A stretch of DNA of 64,000 nt from NCBI RefSeq assembly GCF_018129385.1, contig NZ_JAFCLN010000001.1:434001-498000 (forward strand), given 5' to 3'. Each line of letters starts with the position of its first letter. Position 1 is the stretch's first letter. Source of the stretch: Bradyrhizobium lablabi. Lineage in GTDB: Bacteria; Pseudomonadota; Alphaproteobacteria; Rhizobiales; Xanthobacteraceae. Position numbers and translations under genes: made by a program. The notes under the pieces were generated by a model. That model saw only the letters and a list, made by a program, of their open reading frames with translations, searched no databases and had not been told where the DNA came from. This document shows, in pieces, positions 35,709 to 44,024 of the stretch.

Positions 35709-35730
35709 GCAAGAGGGATGACCAGGAAAG

Positions 35731-35753
35731 AGCCGCCTTCGGGCGGCTTTTTT
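35731..35753 (+). terminator. Intrinsic terminator of the CsbD gene
   Basis: A 7-bp stem AGCCGCC/GGCGGCT (35731-35737 with 35742-35748, TTCG loop) followed by T6. Confidence 0.92.
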
Positions 35754-35822
35754 CCTGCGAGCAACATCGCTCGGTCCTCCGATGCTCGGGAGCGAATTTG
35801 TTAGCCGCGCAATTCGTAATGC

Positions 35823-35848
35823 GGAACATGTCTCAACCGGCGTGCGTT
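35823..35848 (+). promoter_or_regulatory. EcfG-type promoter of the following hypothetical gene
   Basis: GGAAC at 35823-35827, N17, CGTT at 35845-35848. Predicted start near 35855, about two bases before the ATG at 35857, so the mRNA would be leaderless. Confidence 0.75.
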
Positions 35849-35856
35849 GCCATCTC

Positions 35857-36612
35857 ATGGCATCCACAGCACCTCGCCGTGAATTCAGATCGAAGCCGCG
35901 CCAACTGGCGATCGCCCGGCGGAAGCGCGTAACCCGGCCGAAGCCGTCGTCCGGCCCAACCCTCACCGCGCGAAAGGCGCGACGGAAGTTTCTCGATATC
36001 TTTCCCGCCGGCTTTCGCGATGAGGATTATTTGTCGCTAGAGCGTGAGTACAAGTGGAGCGCCCACCTGCGCTGGCAGGAGCACTTGAACGAACCGGCAT
36101 TTCGGCGGCTGCTTGCGCAAGGGCGTTACAGGGAGGTTGCTGCGCTTGCCATCCGCATTGAGTCGCGTACAAACCTGCTGTTTTCTTTCGAAAAGATGGC
36201 ACTGCGGGATGCCGTCAAATCCCCGGCAGGAGTTCGGGCATTTGCAACCGCGCTGTTTGCCTTGCTTCATGGCGACGATCCGCTCGATGCGAGGTTCTCC
36301 AATTGGATCGCGGCAGTGGATCGTCTGCCCCGGCGACAAACGCGTGTGCTGACCTGGCCCTTGGTTACGGTGTTCGGCTTCATTGCGCAGCCCAAAACGC
36401 ATTTCTTTTTCAAGCCGACCGTGACGCGGGAAGCGGCGCGGCGTGTTGGCTTCGATTTACCTTATGCCTCGCGGCCGTCATGGCTGCTCTACCGCGACCT
36501 TCTCGGATTCGTCAGGCAAGTGCGGGCGAGCATCGAGGATCTGCGGCCGCGCGACATGATCGATCTTCAGTCATTCCTCTGGGTACAGGGCTCGGAAGAG
36601 TATCCCGACTGA
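35857..36612 (+). CDS. Conserved hypothetical protein under EcfG-type control
   Basis: A 251-residue soluble protein not recognised as a named family. The start at 35857 (MASTAPRREF) is chosen because the EcfG promoter places transcription start just upstream; a longer reading frame from 35782 would span the promoter. Residues 1-45 are Arg/Lys-rich, then FPAGFRDEDYLSLEREYKWSAH, a helical body with MALRDAVKSPAGVRAF, and a C-terminus with DLRPRDMIDLQSFLWVQGSEEY. The LQSFLWVQ end is typical of proteins annotated hypothetical across Bradyrhizobium. Function unknown. Confidence 0.75.
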   Translation: MASTAPRREFRSKPRQLAIARRKRVTRPKPSSGPTLTARKARRKFLDIFPAGFRDEDYLSLEREYKWSAHLRWQEHLNEPAFRRLLAQGRYREVAALAIRIESRTNLLFSFEKMALRDAVKSPAGVRAFATALFALLHGDDPLDARFSNWIAAVDRLPRRQTRVLTWPLVTVFGFIAQPKTHFFFKPTVTREAARRVGFDLPYASRPSWLLYRDLLGFVRQVRASIEDLRPRDMIDLQSFLWVQGSEEYPD

Positions 36613-36674
36613 GGGTGCATGCGCCAATGATCGGCCGGGCATCCGAGACATGGCCAAAGCGCCATTCGTGGGAC

Positions 36675-37064
36675 TCAAAACTGAAACGGATCGACGGAAA
36701 CTGAAATCTTGCCGTCCGGCGATTGCTGGACCGTGAAGTTCACTTCTTTCGTCGCTTTGAGGTCATTGACGGCCACCGAGAGCGGGCCGCTGCACTTCAG
36801 CGTTAATTTGTCCTTGCTGGTCGAGGTGGTGACCATCCTCTGGCCGAGTTGATAGAGGGGTTTTGCGCTTTCGGCCGAGTCCTTGTTCGCGGTCGATGTT
36901 CTTGTAGCGTAATCGAGCAACGGATTATTCCGGTCGTCCGAGATGAATTGAAGCACGGCTTTCCGGGTCTCGATCGAGTCGCATTCGGGTTGGGCGCTAC
37001 AGCCGAAGGAAAAAATCAGCAAGGGAAAACACCAGACGAGCAATCGATGACGACAGGACAGCAT
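36675..37064 (-). CDS. Small secreted protein, possible lipoprotein, EcfG-controlled
   Basis: A 129-residue protein with a signal sequence (LLVWCFPLLIFSFGCSAQ). The Cys could be lipidated, but Ser rather than Leu/Val/Ile at -3 makes the lipobox non-standard. The mature part (CDSIETRKAVLQFISDDRNNPLL, then DKLTLKCSGPLSVAVND) has two Cys. ATG at 37064. An EcfG promoter lies 35 bases upstream. Function unknown. Converges with the hypothetical gene at 35857. Confidence 0.78.
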   Translation of the reverse strand: MLSCRHRLLVWCFPLLIFSFGCSAQPECDSIETRKAVLQFISDDRNNPLLDYATRTSTANKDSAESAKPLYQLGQRMVTTSTSKDKLTLKCSGPLSVAVNDLKATKEVNFTVQQSPDGKISVSVDPFQF

Positions 37065-37098
37065 CGGCCATGCTTTCGCGTTGTTGGCTACGCATCCC

Positions 37099-37123
37099 AA
37101 CCATGCCCGGGAAATATGGTTCC
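37099..37123 (-). promoter_or_regulatory. EcfG-type promoter of the small secreted protein
   Basis: On the minus strand GGAAC (37119-37123), N16, GGTT (37099-37102). Transcription would begin about 28 bases before the ATG at 37064. Confidence 0.68.
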
Positions 37124-37152
37124 GCTTGAGGGGTAGGGTGCCGTCGCCCCGC

Positions 37153-37179
37153 AATGTCGGCTTATCGCCTCTCGGACAT
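37153..37179. repeat. Short palindromic repeat, copy 1 of 5
   Basis: AATGTCGGCTTAT..CTCGGACAT. Related copies lie at 38599, 41762, 41806 and 41848; consensus AATGTC-GCTTxTGgCCC-TAGCGGACATT, with terminal arms AATGTC and GACATT. Confidence 0.6.
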
Positions 37180-37267
37180 CGATTGCCGATGGCGGATAGC
37201 CCGCTCTTGGGGCTAAAGTCCCATGTCCGGACGTGTCGCGCCGGAGCGCCTGGCGGAGGGAAACAGC

Positions 37268-38524
37268 ATGGCAGCGCGCGGATCGGGTGGACTGCTCCTT
37301 TGCATGAGTCTTCTGCTTGCGATGCCGGCGCTCGCCGCCACGCCGGCCGACCGCGTCGAGTGCGACGCCAGCGCCGACAAGCCTGATGTCGGCGGCGCGG
37401 CATGCAGCCGCATCATCGACGATGCAAGCGTGTCGGCGGCAGAACGCATCAAGGCCTTCAAGAACCGGGGCCGCAGCTCGTTCAACAGCAGGGATTACGA
37501 CCGCGCGATTGCCGACTACAGCGAGGCCATCAAGCTCAGCCCAACAGACGCCTGGGCCTTTGCGCACCGGTGTGAGGCTTACGAGAGTAAAGAGGGCCAT
37601 GCCGCGGCCATTGCGGATTGCACCGAGGCGATCAGGATCGATCCGAAATACGGCTGGGCATACAACAATCGTGGCGTCGCCTGGTACGGTCTGCATGAAT
37701 ACGACGCCGCGCTCGCCGACCACGCCGAGGCGATCAATATCAATTCCGGTGATGCGTGGGCCTATGCTCGCCGCGGCATGGCGTGGACGGAAAAAGGCGA
37801 ATTCGACCGGGCGATCGCCGATCTCACCCAGGCGGTCACCATCGATCCGAAATATGCCTTTGGTTTTGGCCAAAGGGGGCAGGCGCTGTTCCGGAAGAGG
37901 TTGATCACGAAAAACGGCGGATGGGAGCCCGCGATCGCGGACTACGGCGAAGCCATCAGGCTCGATCCGAATCTGCTTTGGCTGTACAGCTCGCGTGGCG
38001 TTGCCTACAGCAACAATCGCCAATACGGCCTCGCCGTTCCCGATTGCAGCGAGGTCATCAAGCGCGAACCCGACAATGCCGGCGGGTACAATTGCAGCGG
38101 CGTCGCTTACGAAGGCTTGAAGGACTATCGCCGCGCGATCGCCTACTACGATCGGTCGATCAGCATCAATCCGAAGAATGGCGTGGCGTACTGGAATCGA
38201 GGCAATGCCTATGTGGCGCTGCGCAGGATCGATGACGCCATCGCCGACTATGATCGGGCAATCGCGATAAACCCCAAGGACGCCAACTCCTTCAACTCCC
38301 GTGGCAAAGCCTTCGTCGCAAAGGGCGACCGCAACCGCGCGATTGCGGATTACACGCAAGCGATCGAATTCAATCCGTCCTATGTCGAGGCCTACAACAA
38401 CCGCGGCTTCACCTATCAAGTGCTGGGCCGCCGCACGGATGCAATCGCCGATTTCCGCAAGGCACAATCGATCGACCCGGGCGACCCGGTCAGCAGGCAA
38501 CAGCTCCGCGTGCTCGGTTTCTGA
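37268..38524 (+). CDS. Secreted tetratricopeptide-repeat protein
   Basis: A 418-residue protein. ATG at 37268 follows GGAGGG; an upstream ATG at 37223 has no site. Signal peptide to ~residue 24 (MPALA-A). Residues 25-65 carry Cys (CDASADKPDVGGAACSRII), then about nine TPR units from ~70 to 410, each with the pattern AxxNRGxAY and DRAIADYxxAIxxxP. The Cys-containing head and TPR array are typical of rhizobial periplasmic TPR proteins; likely a protein-protein interaction scaffold. Cargo unknown. Confidence 0.9.
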   Translation: MAARGSGGLLLCMSLLLAMPALAATPADRVECDASADKPDVGGAACSRIIDDASVSAAERIKAFKNRGRSSFNSRDYDRAIADYSEAIKLSPTDAWAFAHRCEAYESKEGHAAAIADCTEAIRIDPKYGWAYNNRGVAWYGLHEYDAALADHAEAININSGDAWAYARRGMAWTEKGEFDRAIADLTQAVTIDPKYAFGFGQRGQALFRKRLITKNGGWEPAIADYGEAIRLDPNLLWLYSSRGVAYSNNRQYGLAVPDCSEVIKREPDNAGGYNCSGVAYEGLKDYRRAIAYYDRSISINPKNGVAYWNRGNAYVALRRIDDAIADYDRAIAINPKDANSFNSRGKAFVAKGDRNRAIADYTQAIEFNPSYVEAYNNRGFTYQVLGRRTDAIADFRKAQSIDPGDPVSRQQLRVLGF

Positions 38525-38598
38525 CGGCATGCCGCAAAGCGGCCTCAAGCGAGAATGTCTGCAAGGGGGCCTTGGCGGGCATCGCGAAGGCTCCGGCC

Positions 38599-38626
38599 AA
38601 TGTCGGCTTATGACCCCAAAGCGGAC
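38599..38626. repeat. Short palindromic repeat, copy 2 of 5
   Basis: AATGTCGGCTTATGACCC then AAAGCGGACT; same family as 37153, 41762, 41806 and 41848. Confidence 0.65.
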
Positions 38627-38638
38627 TCAAGTGGGGTG

Positions 38639-39568
38639 TCAGCGTACAGGGCGCTGTTTTGATGAGGGTCGCGTAATCGGCAGTACGTCGCGCATATAGG
38701 CAGCGAGCTCCGTGCAGAAGTTTTCGGCATAACTCGGCATGGGACGCCGCTTGTCCCACTGAATGACGTAACGGTCGCGCAGTGGCTTCCGCCGGTGAGC
38801 AACCCGCGCGATGTTGAGCCGATAGCGTTTGGTCTGCAGCACTGACGGAATAACCGCCATCCCCTGACCGATTTCAGCTAGTGCTAATAATGTGTGTGGC
38901 GCGCGGCTTTCGAGCAGAATATCGGGCTCAACATCGGCCACGCGACAGGCCGCGTCGAACAGCCGCCGAACCGAGTAGCCGGAATCAAGTAGCAACAGCG
39001 GATGGGACGCAAGCGACACGATGTCGATTATGCCGTCCTGGCCGAGCGGAAACGATCGCGAGCACGCTGCCAGCACGTCGTCTGACGGCAACGCGAAACT
39101 CTCGAACCATGGATTCACGCCCTGATCGTGCCGAATGCCGACGTGCACCTCGCCGCGCTCCAATAGCGGCACCTGGTCCATGCCGAGCGCTTCCGTAAGC
39201 TTCACGCGCACATTGGGAAAGCTCTTAGCGTAGCGCGGAAGGAATCCCGTCAGCACGCTCTCAATGGTCTGGGGTGGTGCAGCGAGCTTGAGCACCCCCG
39301 TTTCGCCGCGCTTGAGCAAGTCCATGCGCTCGGCGAGTGATCCAACTTGGCCAAGCACGCCCCGGCAGTCCACGAGCAGCTGCTCGCCTCGCGTGGTCAG
39401 AAAAAGGCGCCTCCCGATGCGGTCGAACAGCTTGAACCCGCATTCGTGTTCGAGATCGGCGATCTGCCGCGACAGGGCGGACTGGCTGATGGACAGACGC
39501 AGCGCCGCCTCCGAAACCGTGCCGAGATCCGCGACCGTAACGAACGTGCGTAGGCGTTTTAGCTCCAT
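38639..39568 (-). CDS. LysR-family transcriptional regulator
   Basis: A 309-residue LTTR. ATG at 39568 follows GGAGAT. N-terminal winged helix-turn-helix at residues 1-60 (TVSEAALRLSISQSALSRQI), then the coinducer-binding domain (LKLAAPPQTIESVL, with the EVHVGIRHD and LLLLDSGYSVRRL strands). It is divergent from the phosphodiesterase gene at 39727 with a 158-bp intergenic region, the usual place for an LTTR to control its neighbour; target and effector unknown. Confidence 0.9.
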   Translation of the reverse strand: MELKRLRTFVTVADLGTVSEAALRLSISQSALSRQIADLEHECGFKLFDRIGRRLFLTTRGEQLLVDCRGVLGQVGSLAERMDLLKRGETGVLKLAAPPQTIESVLTGFLPRYAKSFPNVRVKLTEALGMDQVPLLERGEVHVGIRHDQGVNPWFESFALPSDDVLAACSRSFPLGQDGIIDIVSLASHPLLLLDSGYSVRRLFDAACRVADVEPDILLESRAPHTLLALAEIGQGMAVIPSVLQTKRYRLNIARVAHRRKPLRDRYVIQWDKRRPMPSYAENFCTELAAYMRDVLPITRPSSKQRPVR

Positions 39569-39726
39569 TCGCTTATCTCCAAAACGCATAAAGAATAGAT
39601 CAATTATGTATTGGACGCCATAGTGGCACGCTCGTAACCTGCCGAAGCGTGAATCGGCGAATTCCACACCACTGGCTCGCCTGGAGCGGGTGCTCGTTGC
39701 TACCTCGGTCGCAGGGAGGGATACCG

Positions 39727-41688
39727 ATGAAACTGCGTCCGCTCGCTTTCCTCACTGTCTTTGCTCTCGTGTTGTTCGGAACAGAGGCCCCGAGGGCACA
39801 GGACGCGGCCGGGCGCCGCGTCATCGTCTTCGTCTGGGACGGGCTGCGCGCCGACGACCTAACGCGGGAGATCGCGCCAAACTATTTTGCGCTTGCAGCG
39901 TCAGGCGTGGTTTTCACCGACCACCACGCGGTCTATCCGACCTTCACGATGTTAAATTCCGCCTCTATCGCGACCGGTACTTATCCGGGCGCGCACGGGT
40001 TCTACGGCAACGTTGTGTACGCACCATCCGCGAGTGGAAAGAACGCCAAAGGAGCCGAGATAGACTTTTCCGCGCCAGTCTTCATCGAGGATTTCGGGGT
40101 TGTAGAGGCCGTTCGCGAAGCCTACCGAGGCAGGTTGACGTTAGTGTCGACTATGCTGCAGGCTGCGCAGGCCAAAGGACTGAACACGGCAGCGGTGGGC
40201 AAGTTCGGCGCCGCCTTCATCCAGGATTATGCCCGCGGCGGCATAATCCTGGATGAAGACGCGGCTATGCCGCTCGGGTTTGCGAAGGATCTGCAAGCGG
40301 CCGGCTATGCGCTACCCCGCAACAGCGTAAATGCCTACGAGGCCGGTGCGCTGACGCTCGCGAAAGACAATGGCGATCCCACTGCGCCGATCCCAATTGC
40401 GAGGCTCAAGGATAAACAGACCGCCGACCCGCTCGACCGCAGCGGTGCGCTCTCTCGGCGCGGCTTTGCATACCTGACCGATGTCTTCGTCAACCATGTC
40501 CTGCCGAACATGAAACCGGATCTCACGATCTTCTGGTCGAAGGAGCCAGACGCAACGAACCATGCTTACGGGCCGGGAACCTTCAATTCAATCGACGCTA
40601 CGCGAATGAATGATGAAATCCTTGGCCGTGTTATGACCAAGCTGCGCGAGCTAGGTTGGGAAAACTCAACCGACATCGTCATCACCCAGGATCACAACCA
40701 CAGTACCGTGTCTGGCGACGTTTCGCATTATCCACTCCGCGCGATTGCTGATCGCGACATAGGCGAACCCGATCCGCGCGGCTATGCAGTATCCGGCTTC
40801 GTGCGCACCGCCGAACTACTAAACCGCGATGGTCTGAAGGCCTATGATGGCGCTGGCTGCAGACACGTTCCGACGCTGTCTGGCATCACGGCCGACGGCT
40901 CGCATCTCTTTCCGGTGAAGGACGACCCTGACGGCGAAGTATGCGGACGCGCGCAAAACTACACGTCAGGTAGCTTTGTGGTTCCCCGACCCGTTCCGGC
41001 CGGCGCGATCGTGGTCGCGGCGAACGCCGGCAGCGATTATTTGTTCGTGCCCGACCATAGCATCGAGACGGTGAAAGCGGCGGTGACAAGCCTTCAGAGT
41101 CGGCTGCAGTTCGGCGCCATCTTTGTCAGCGATCGGTACGGAGAAATCGCTGGTACACTGCCCATGAGCCTAATCAAAACCGGGAATGGCGGCCGGGCAC
41201 CCGATATCATCGTCAGCTTCAGCTACGACGAGACCACGACGGTGGCGGGCAAATCGGGCGTAAGCTATGCGAGTTCCGTCAATCGACGGGGCGATCACGG
41301 TAGCTTCTCGGCGACGGACGTGCATATTTCACTGATGGCGCACGGACCCCATTTCAAACCGGGGCTGCGCAATACGCTACCGAGTGCGAACGTCGATATC
41401 GCACCCACCCTCGCCCGCATCCTAGAGTTCAATATGCCGGACGCACAGGGCCGCGTGCTCGAGGAAGCGCTTGTGGGCGGACCGGCGCCGACTGACTACA
41501 AAGTGGTCAACAAGACGTACCAATCCACTAGGCGGAGCGGACTGAAGATGAAGATGCCGACCGATCTTGATGGTCATGGCGTTGATCCCAAGCTGACGAC
41601 GTACTTGGTCGAGCTCGAGACGAAATCTCTCACTCGCGGCGGCGCGACCTATACGTATTTCGACAAAGCCAGGGCCGTCCGGGAATGA
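39727..41688 (+). CDS. Secreted nucleotide pyrophosphatase/phosphodiesterase-like alkaline phosphatase-superfamily enzyme
   Basis: A 653-residue enzyme. ATG at 39727, GGAGGGAT upstream; signal peptide to about residue 25 (RAQ-D). Metal ligand D38 in VIVFVWDGLRADDL; the nucleophile is T74 in PTFTMLNSASIATGTYPGAHG (NPP-type Thr, Asn three on); later metal residues in SKEPDATNHAYGPG, ITQDHNHS, and RRGDHGSFSATD. It should hydrolyse phosphodiester or pyrophosphate bonds in the periplasm, for example nucleotides. It faces the LysR gene. Contains an unusual perfect inverted repeat at 40215-40258. Confidence 0.9.
   Translation: MKLRPLAFLTVFALVLFGTEAPRAQDAAGRRVIVFVWDGLRADDLTREIAPNYFALAASGVVFTDHHAVYPTFTMLNSASIATGTYPGAHGFYGNVVYAPSASGKNAKGAEIDFSAPVFIEDFGVVEAVREAYRGRLTLVSTMLQAAQAKGLNTAAVGKFGAAFIQDYARGGIILDEDAAMPLGFAKDLQAAGYALPRNSVNAYEAGALTLAKDNGDPTAPIPIARLKDKQTADPLDRSGALSRRGFAYLTDVFVNHVLPNMKPDLTIFWSKEPDATNHAYGPGTFNSIDATRMNDEILGRVMTKLRELGWENSTDIVITQDHNHSTVSGDVSHYPLRAIADRDIGEPDPRGYAVSGFVRTAELLNRDGLKAYDGAGCRHVPTLSGITADGSHLFPVKDDPDGEVCGRAQNYTSGSFVVPRPVPAGAIVVAANAGSDYLFVPDHSIETVKAAVTSLQSRLQFGAIFVSDRYGEIAGTLPMSLIKTGNGGRAPDIIVSFSYDETTTVAGKSGVSYASSVNRRGDHGSFSATDVHISLMAHGPHFKPGLRNTLPSANVDIAPTLARILEFNMPDAQGRVLEEALVGGPAPTDYKVVNKTYQSTRRSGLKMKMPTDLDGHGVDPKLTTYLVELETKSLTRGGATYTYFDKARAVRE
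40215..40258 (+). repeat. Perfect 19-bp inverted repeat inside a coding sequence
   Basis: 40215-40233 is the exact reverse complement of 40240-40258, with a 6-base centre. It encodes residues 164-178 of the phosphodiesterase without disturbing the frame. A strong mRNA hairpin is predicted. Confidence 0.95.
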
Positions 41689-41761
41689 AATTTACCGAGG
41701 CAACGTGGACCGCCGTGGTCGCGACGCTTACGACGGACTTCTACAGGTTCGCTGAGGCCCG

Positions 41762-41876
41762 AATGTCAGCTTTTGGCCCTTAGCGGACGAACCGGCGAGA
41801 CAGCCAATGTCTGCTAGTGGCCCTTGGTGGACATTGACGCGGCTTCGGTGTCAACTTTGGACCTCACACGGACATT
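41762..41876. repeat. Cluster of three short palindromic repeats (copies 3-5)
   Basis: Copies at 41762-41788, 41806-41835 and 41848-41876, all of the AATGTC..GCTxxTGGCCC..GCGGACATT family. They fill the gap between the phosphodiesterase and the converging oxidoreductase gene. Confidence 0.65.
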
Positions 41877-41902
41877 CGCACTATTGCCTGGATCGCTACG
41901 GA

Positions 41903-43606
41903 TCACTGCATCATCGCCGCAGCGATTTTCTCCGCCGACATCAGCACCGGGAAATTTGTGTTGGCGCAGGGCACCACCGGGAAGATCGAGGCGTCGACGA
42001 CGCGCAATCCCTGAATGCCTTTGACGCGACCCTGGTTATCGACCACCGCCATCGGATCGTCGGCTCGCCCCATCCGGCATGAGCAGGAGGCGTGCCACAC
42101 GCCGATGGTCGACTTGCGTACGAAGGCTTCCAGCGTCTCGTCGTCGTTCATGACGTCGTCGAAGGAAAAGCCTTCGACCACGAAATTGTCGATCAAATAG
42201 TGGCGCAGCGCCGCCGGCCCGTCCATCAGCGTGGCGGCGATCCTGGTCAGAATCCTGTTCTTGTTATTGACCACGCCGATCTTGCGCACCTTGTCGGTAT
42301 AGGCCGCGGGGAACGGCTTGTCGGTGACGGCCCTGACGGCGTCGCTCATCTGCACGGCCGCCATCTTGCGGAAGCCGCTCATCAGGCGGTCGAGGTCGCG
42401 CCGGTCCGACAGCAGGTTGAACTCGACGATCGGCTCGGCCGCGGGATCGCGCGAGGCGAGCTTGACCTGTCCGGTCTCGGAATAGGTCTTGTTGACGAAG
42501 GTCAGCGCCGAACCGATCTGCGCGCCGATGGCGTGCCAGGCCGATTTGCTCAGCACGACGACGAACATGTCGCCCTTCGGCACGCCGGGCAGCCCGGACG
42601 AATAGCGCAGGCCGAGCTGCATGTGGCGCCGCGTATGCTCGTTGTCGGTCATGCGCGCGCCGCGGCGGACGAATGACGACAGCGAAATCGAGGGATGATC
42701 CATCAGGCGCTGGCCGACGCCGGCAAGGCCCATCCGCACGGGAATGCCGATGTCGCGGAGGTGGCCGACCGGGCCGATGCCGGCGCGCAAAAGATGCGCC
42801 GGCGAATGGATGGCGCCTGAGGAGAGGATGATCTCGCGGCCGCGGAATTCCTGCTCGCGTCCATCGACAACAGCTTTCACGCCGACGCATTGCGTGCCTT
42901 CGAACAGCAATTCGCGGACCTGCGTGTTGGTGGAGATGGTGAGGTTGGCGCGCTGGCGGGTGTCGCGATCGAGATAGCCCATCGCGGCCGAGACGCGCTG
43001 CTCGGACTGGTTGGAATGCGTCACCGGGAAATAGCCGTCGACGAACTCGCCGTTCTGGTCTGGCAGGAATTGATGGCCGGCCTGCTTGAATCCTTCCGCG
43101 AACGCCAGCGAATGCCGGGTCCAGTGTTCCCTGGGGATGCGGCGCACTGGGATGCGGCCGTCCTTGCCGTGATACGGTCCGTCGAAATCGAGATCGCGCT
43201 CCACCTTTTTGAAAAAGGGCAGCACGTCGGCCCACTTCCATCCCTCGGCGCCCCGCGCGTTCCATTCGTCGTAGTCGGTCGGCGCGCCGCGGTTGGCCAT
43301 CTGGCCGTTGATCGACGAGCCGCCGCCCAGCACGCGCGCCTGCTCGTATTTGCGCTGGGGCGGACGCGCTTCGTTCGGATTGTTATGGCTGACGATCTGG
43401 GTCGTAACCTTGAGCTCGGTCCAGTGAAAGCGCGGATCGAAATAGGCGGTGCCCGGATAGCTGTCCCTGATCTCGGCCGGCTCGTTGCCGGGCGGTGTGT
43501 CCTGTCCGGCTTCGCACAGCAAAACCTTGTTGGCGCTTTTTGCGGAGAGACGGTGGGCCAGCACGGACCCTGCCGAGCCGCCGCCCACGATAATGAAGTC
43601 GTACAC
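41903..43606 (-). CDS. GMC-family FAD oxidoreductase (choline/alcohol dehydrogenase type)
   Basis: A 567-residue flavoprotein. GTG at 43606 follows AAGAGGAAG and puts the FAD motif YDFIIVGGGSAGSVLAHRLS at the N-terminus, as in the family; the upstream ATG at 43666 would add 20 polar residues. ARVLGGGSSINGQMANRG is the first GMC signature, and SSGAIHSPAHLL the second. The conserved C-terminal active-site region GVWHASCSCRMG has the catalytic His. Substrate is an alcohol or sugar, not defined. It lies alone, convergent with the phosphodiesterase. Confidence 0.92.
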   Translation of the reverse strand: MYDFIIVGGGSAGSVLAHRLSAKSANKVLLCEAGQDTPPGNEPAEIRDSYPGTAYFDPRFHWTELKVTTQIVSHNNPNEARPPQRKYEQARVLGGGSSINGQMANRGAPTDYDEWNARGAEGWKWADVLPFFKKVERDLDFDGPYHGKDGRIPVRRIPREHWTRHSLAFAEGFKQAGHQFLPDQNGEFVDGYFPVTHSNQSEQRVSAAMGYLDRDTRQRANLTISTNTQVRELLFEGTQCVGVKAVVDGREQEFRGREIILSSGAIHSPAHLLRAGIGPVGHLRDIGIPVRMGLAGVGQRLMDHPSISLSSFVRRGARMTDNEHTRRHMQLGLRYSSGLPGVPKGDMFVVVLSKSAWHAIGAQIGSALTFVNKTYSETGQVKLASRDPAAEPIVEFNLLSDRRDLDRLMSGFRKMAAVQMSDAVRAVTDKPFPAAYTDKVRKIGVVNNKNRILTRIAATLMDGPAALRHYLIDNFVVEGFSFDDVMNDDETLEAFVRKSTIGVWHASCSCRMGRADDPMAVVDNQGRVKGIQGLRVVDASIFPVVPCANTNFPVLMSAEKIAAAMMQ

Positions 43607-43772
43607 GATTGGCGCTTCCTCTTGTTCTTGTCCGCGGAGCGTAGCGCGGTTTTGTTTTGAGGTCACGCCGGCGCGCGCAGATCAGCGAAGCGTTATCCGC
43701 CTGCCTTGTTGCCGCATGGATGGCGGATTATGCTGAATCGGCGCATCGGAAACATTCAGGGGGAAATTTCGT

Positions 43773-44024
43773 ATGACGCATTTGAAGCGCGCTAGCCGGT
43801 CGGCAATGACCGCTGGATTACTTGTCAGTGCTTCTGCCATCCTCGGTGGCTGCTTCCAAACAAATCAGCCTGGGCAGGGCGAGCTCTTCCTATCGGCGGA
43901 TGCCGTAGCAGCTAAAGACGATGAAATCTGCCGCGGCTATGGGGCAAAGCCAGGAACGCCCGAATACATTAACTGCCGCGGCCAGCAGGACGTCCGCCGC
44001 ACCCAATGGAAGACCGCCAACTAG
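43773..44024 (+). CDS. Small lipoprotein
   Basis: An 83-residue protein. ATG at 43773 follows GGGGGAAA. Signal peptide ends in the lipobox ILGGC, so Cys27 would be lipidated. The mature part contains two further Cys (CRGYGAKPGTPEYINCR), a spacing seen in small rhizobial lipoproteins. Function unknown. Confidence 0.82.
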   Translation: MTHLKRASRSAMTAGLLVSASAILGGCFQTNQPGQGELFLSADAVAAKDDEICRGYGAKPGTPEYINCRGQQDVRRTQWKTAN

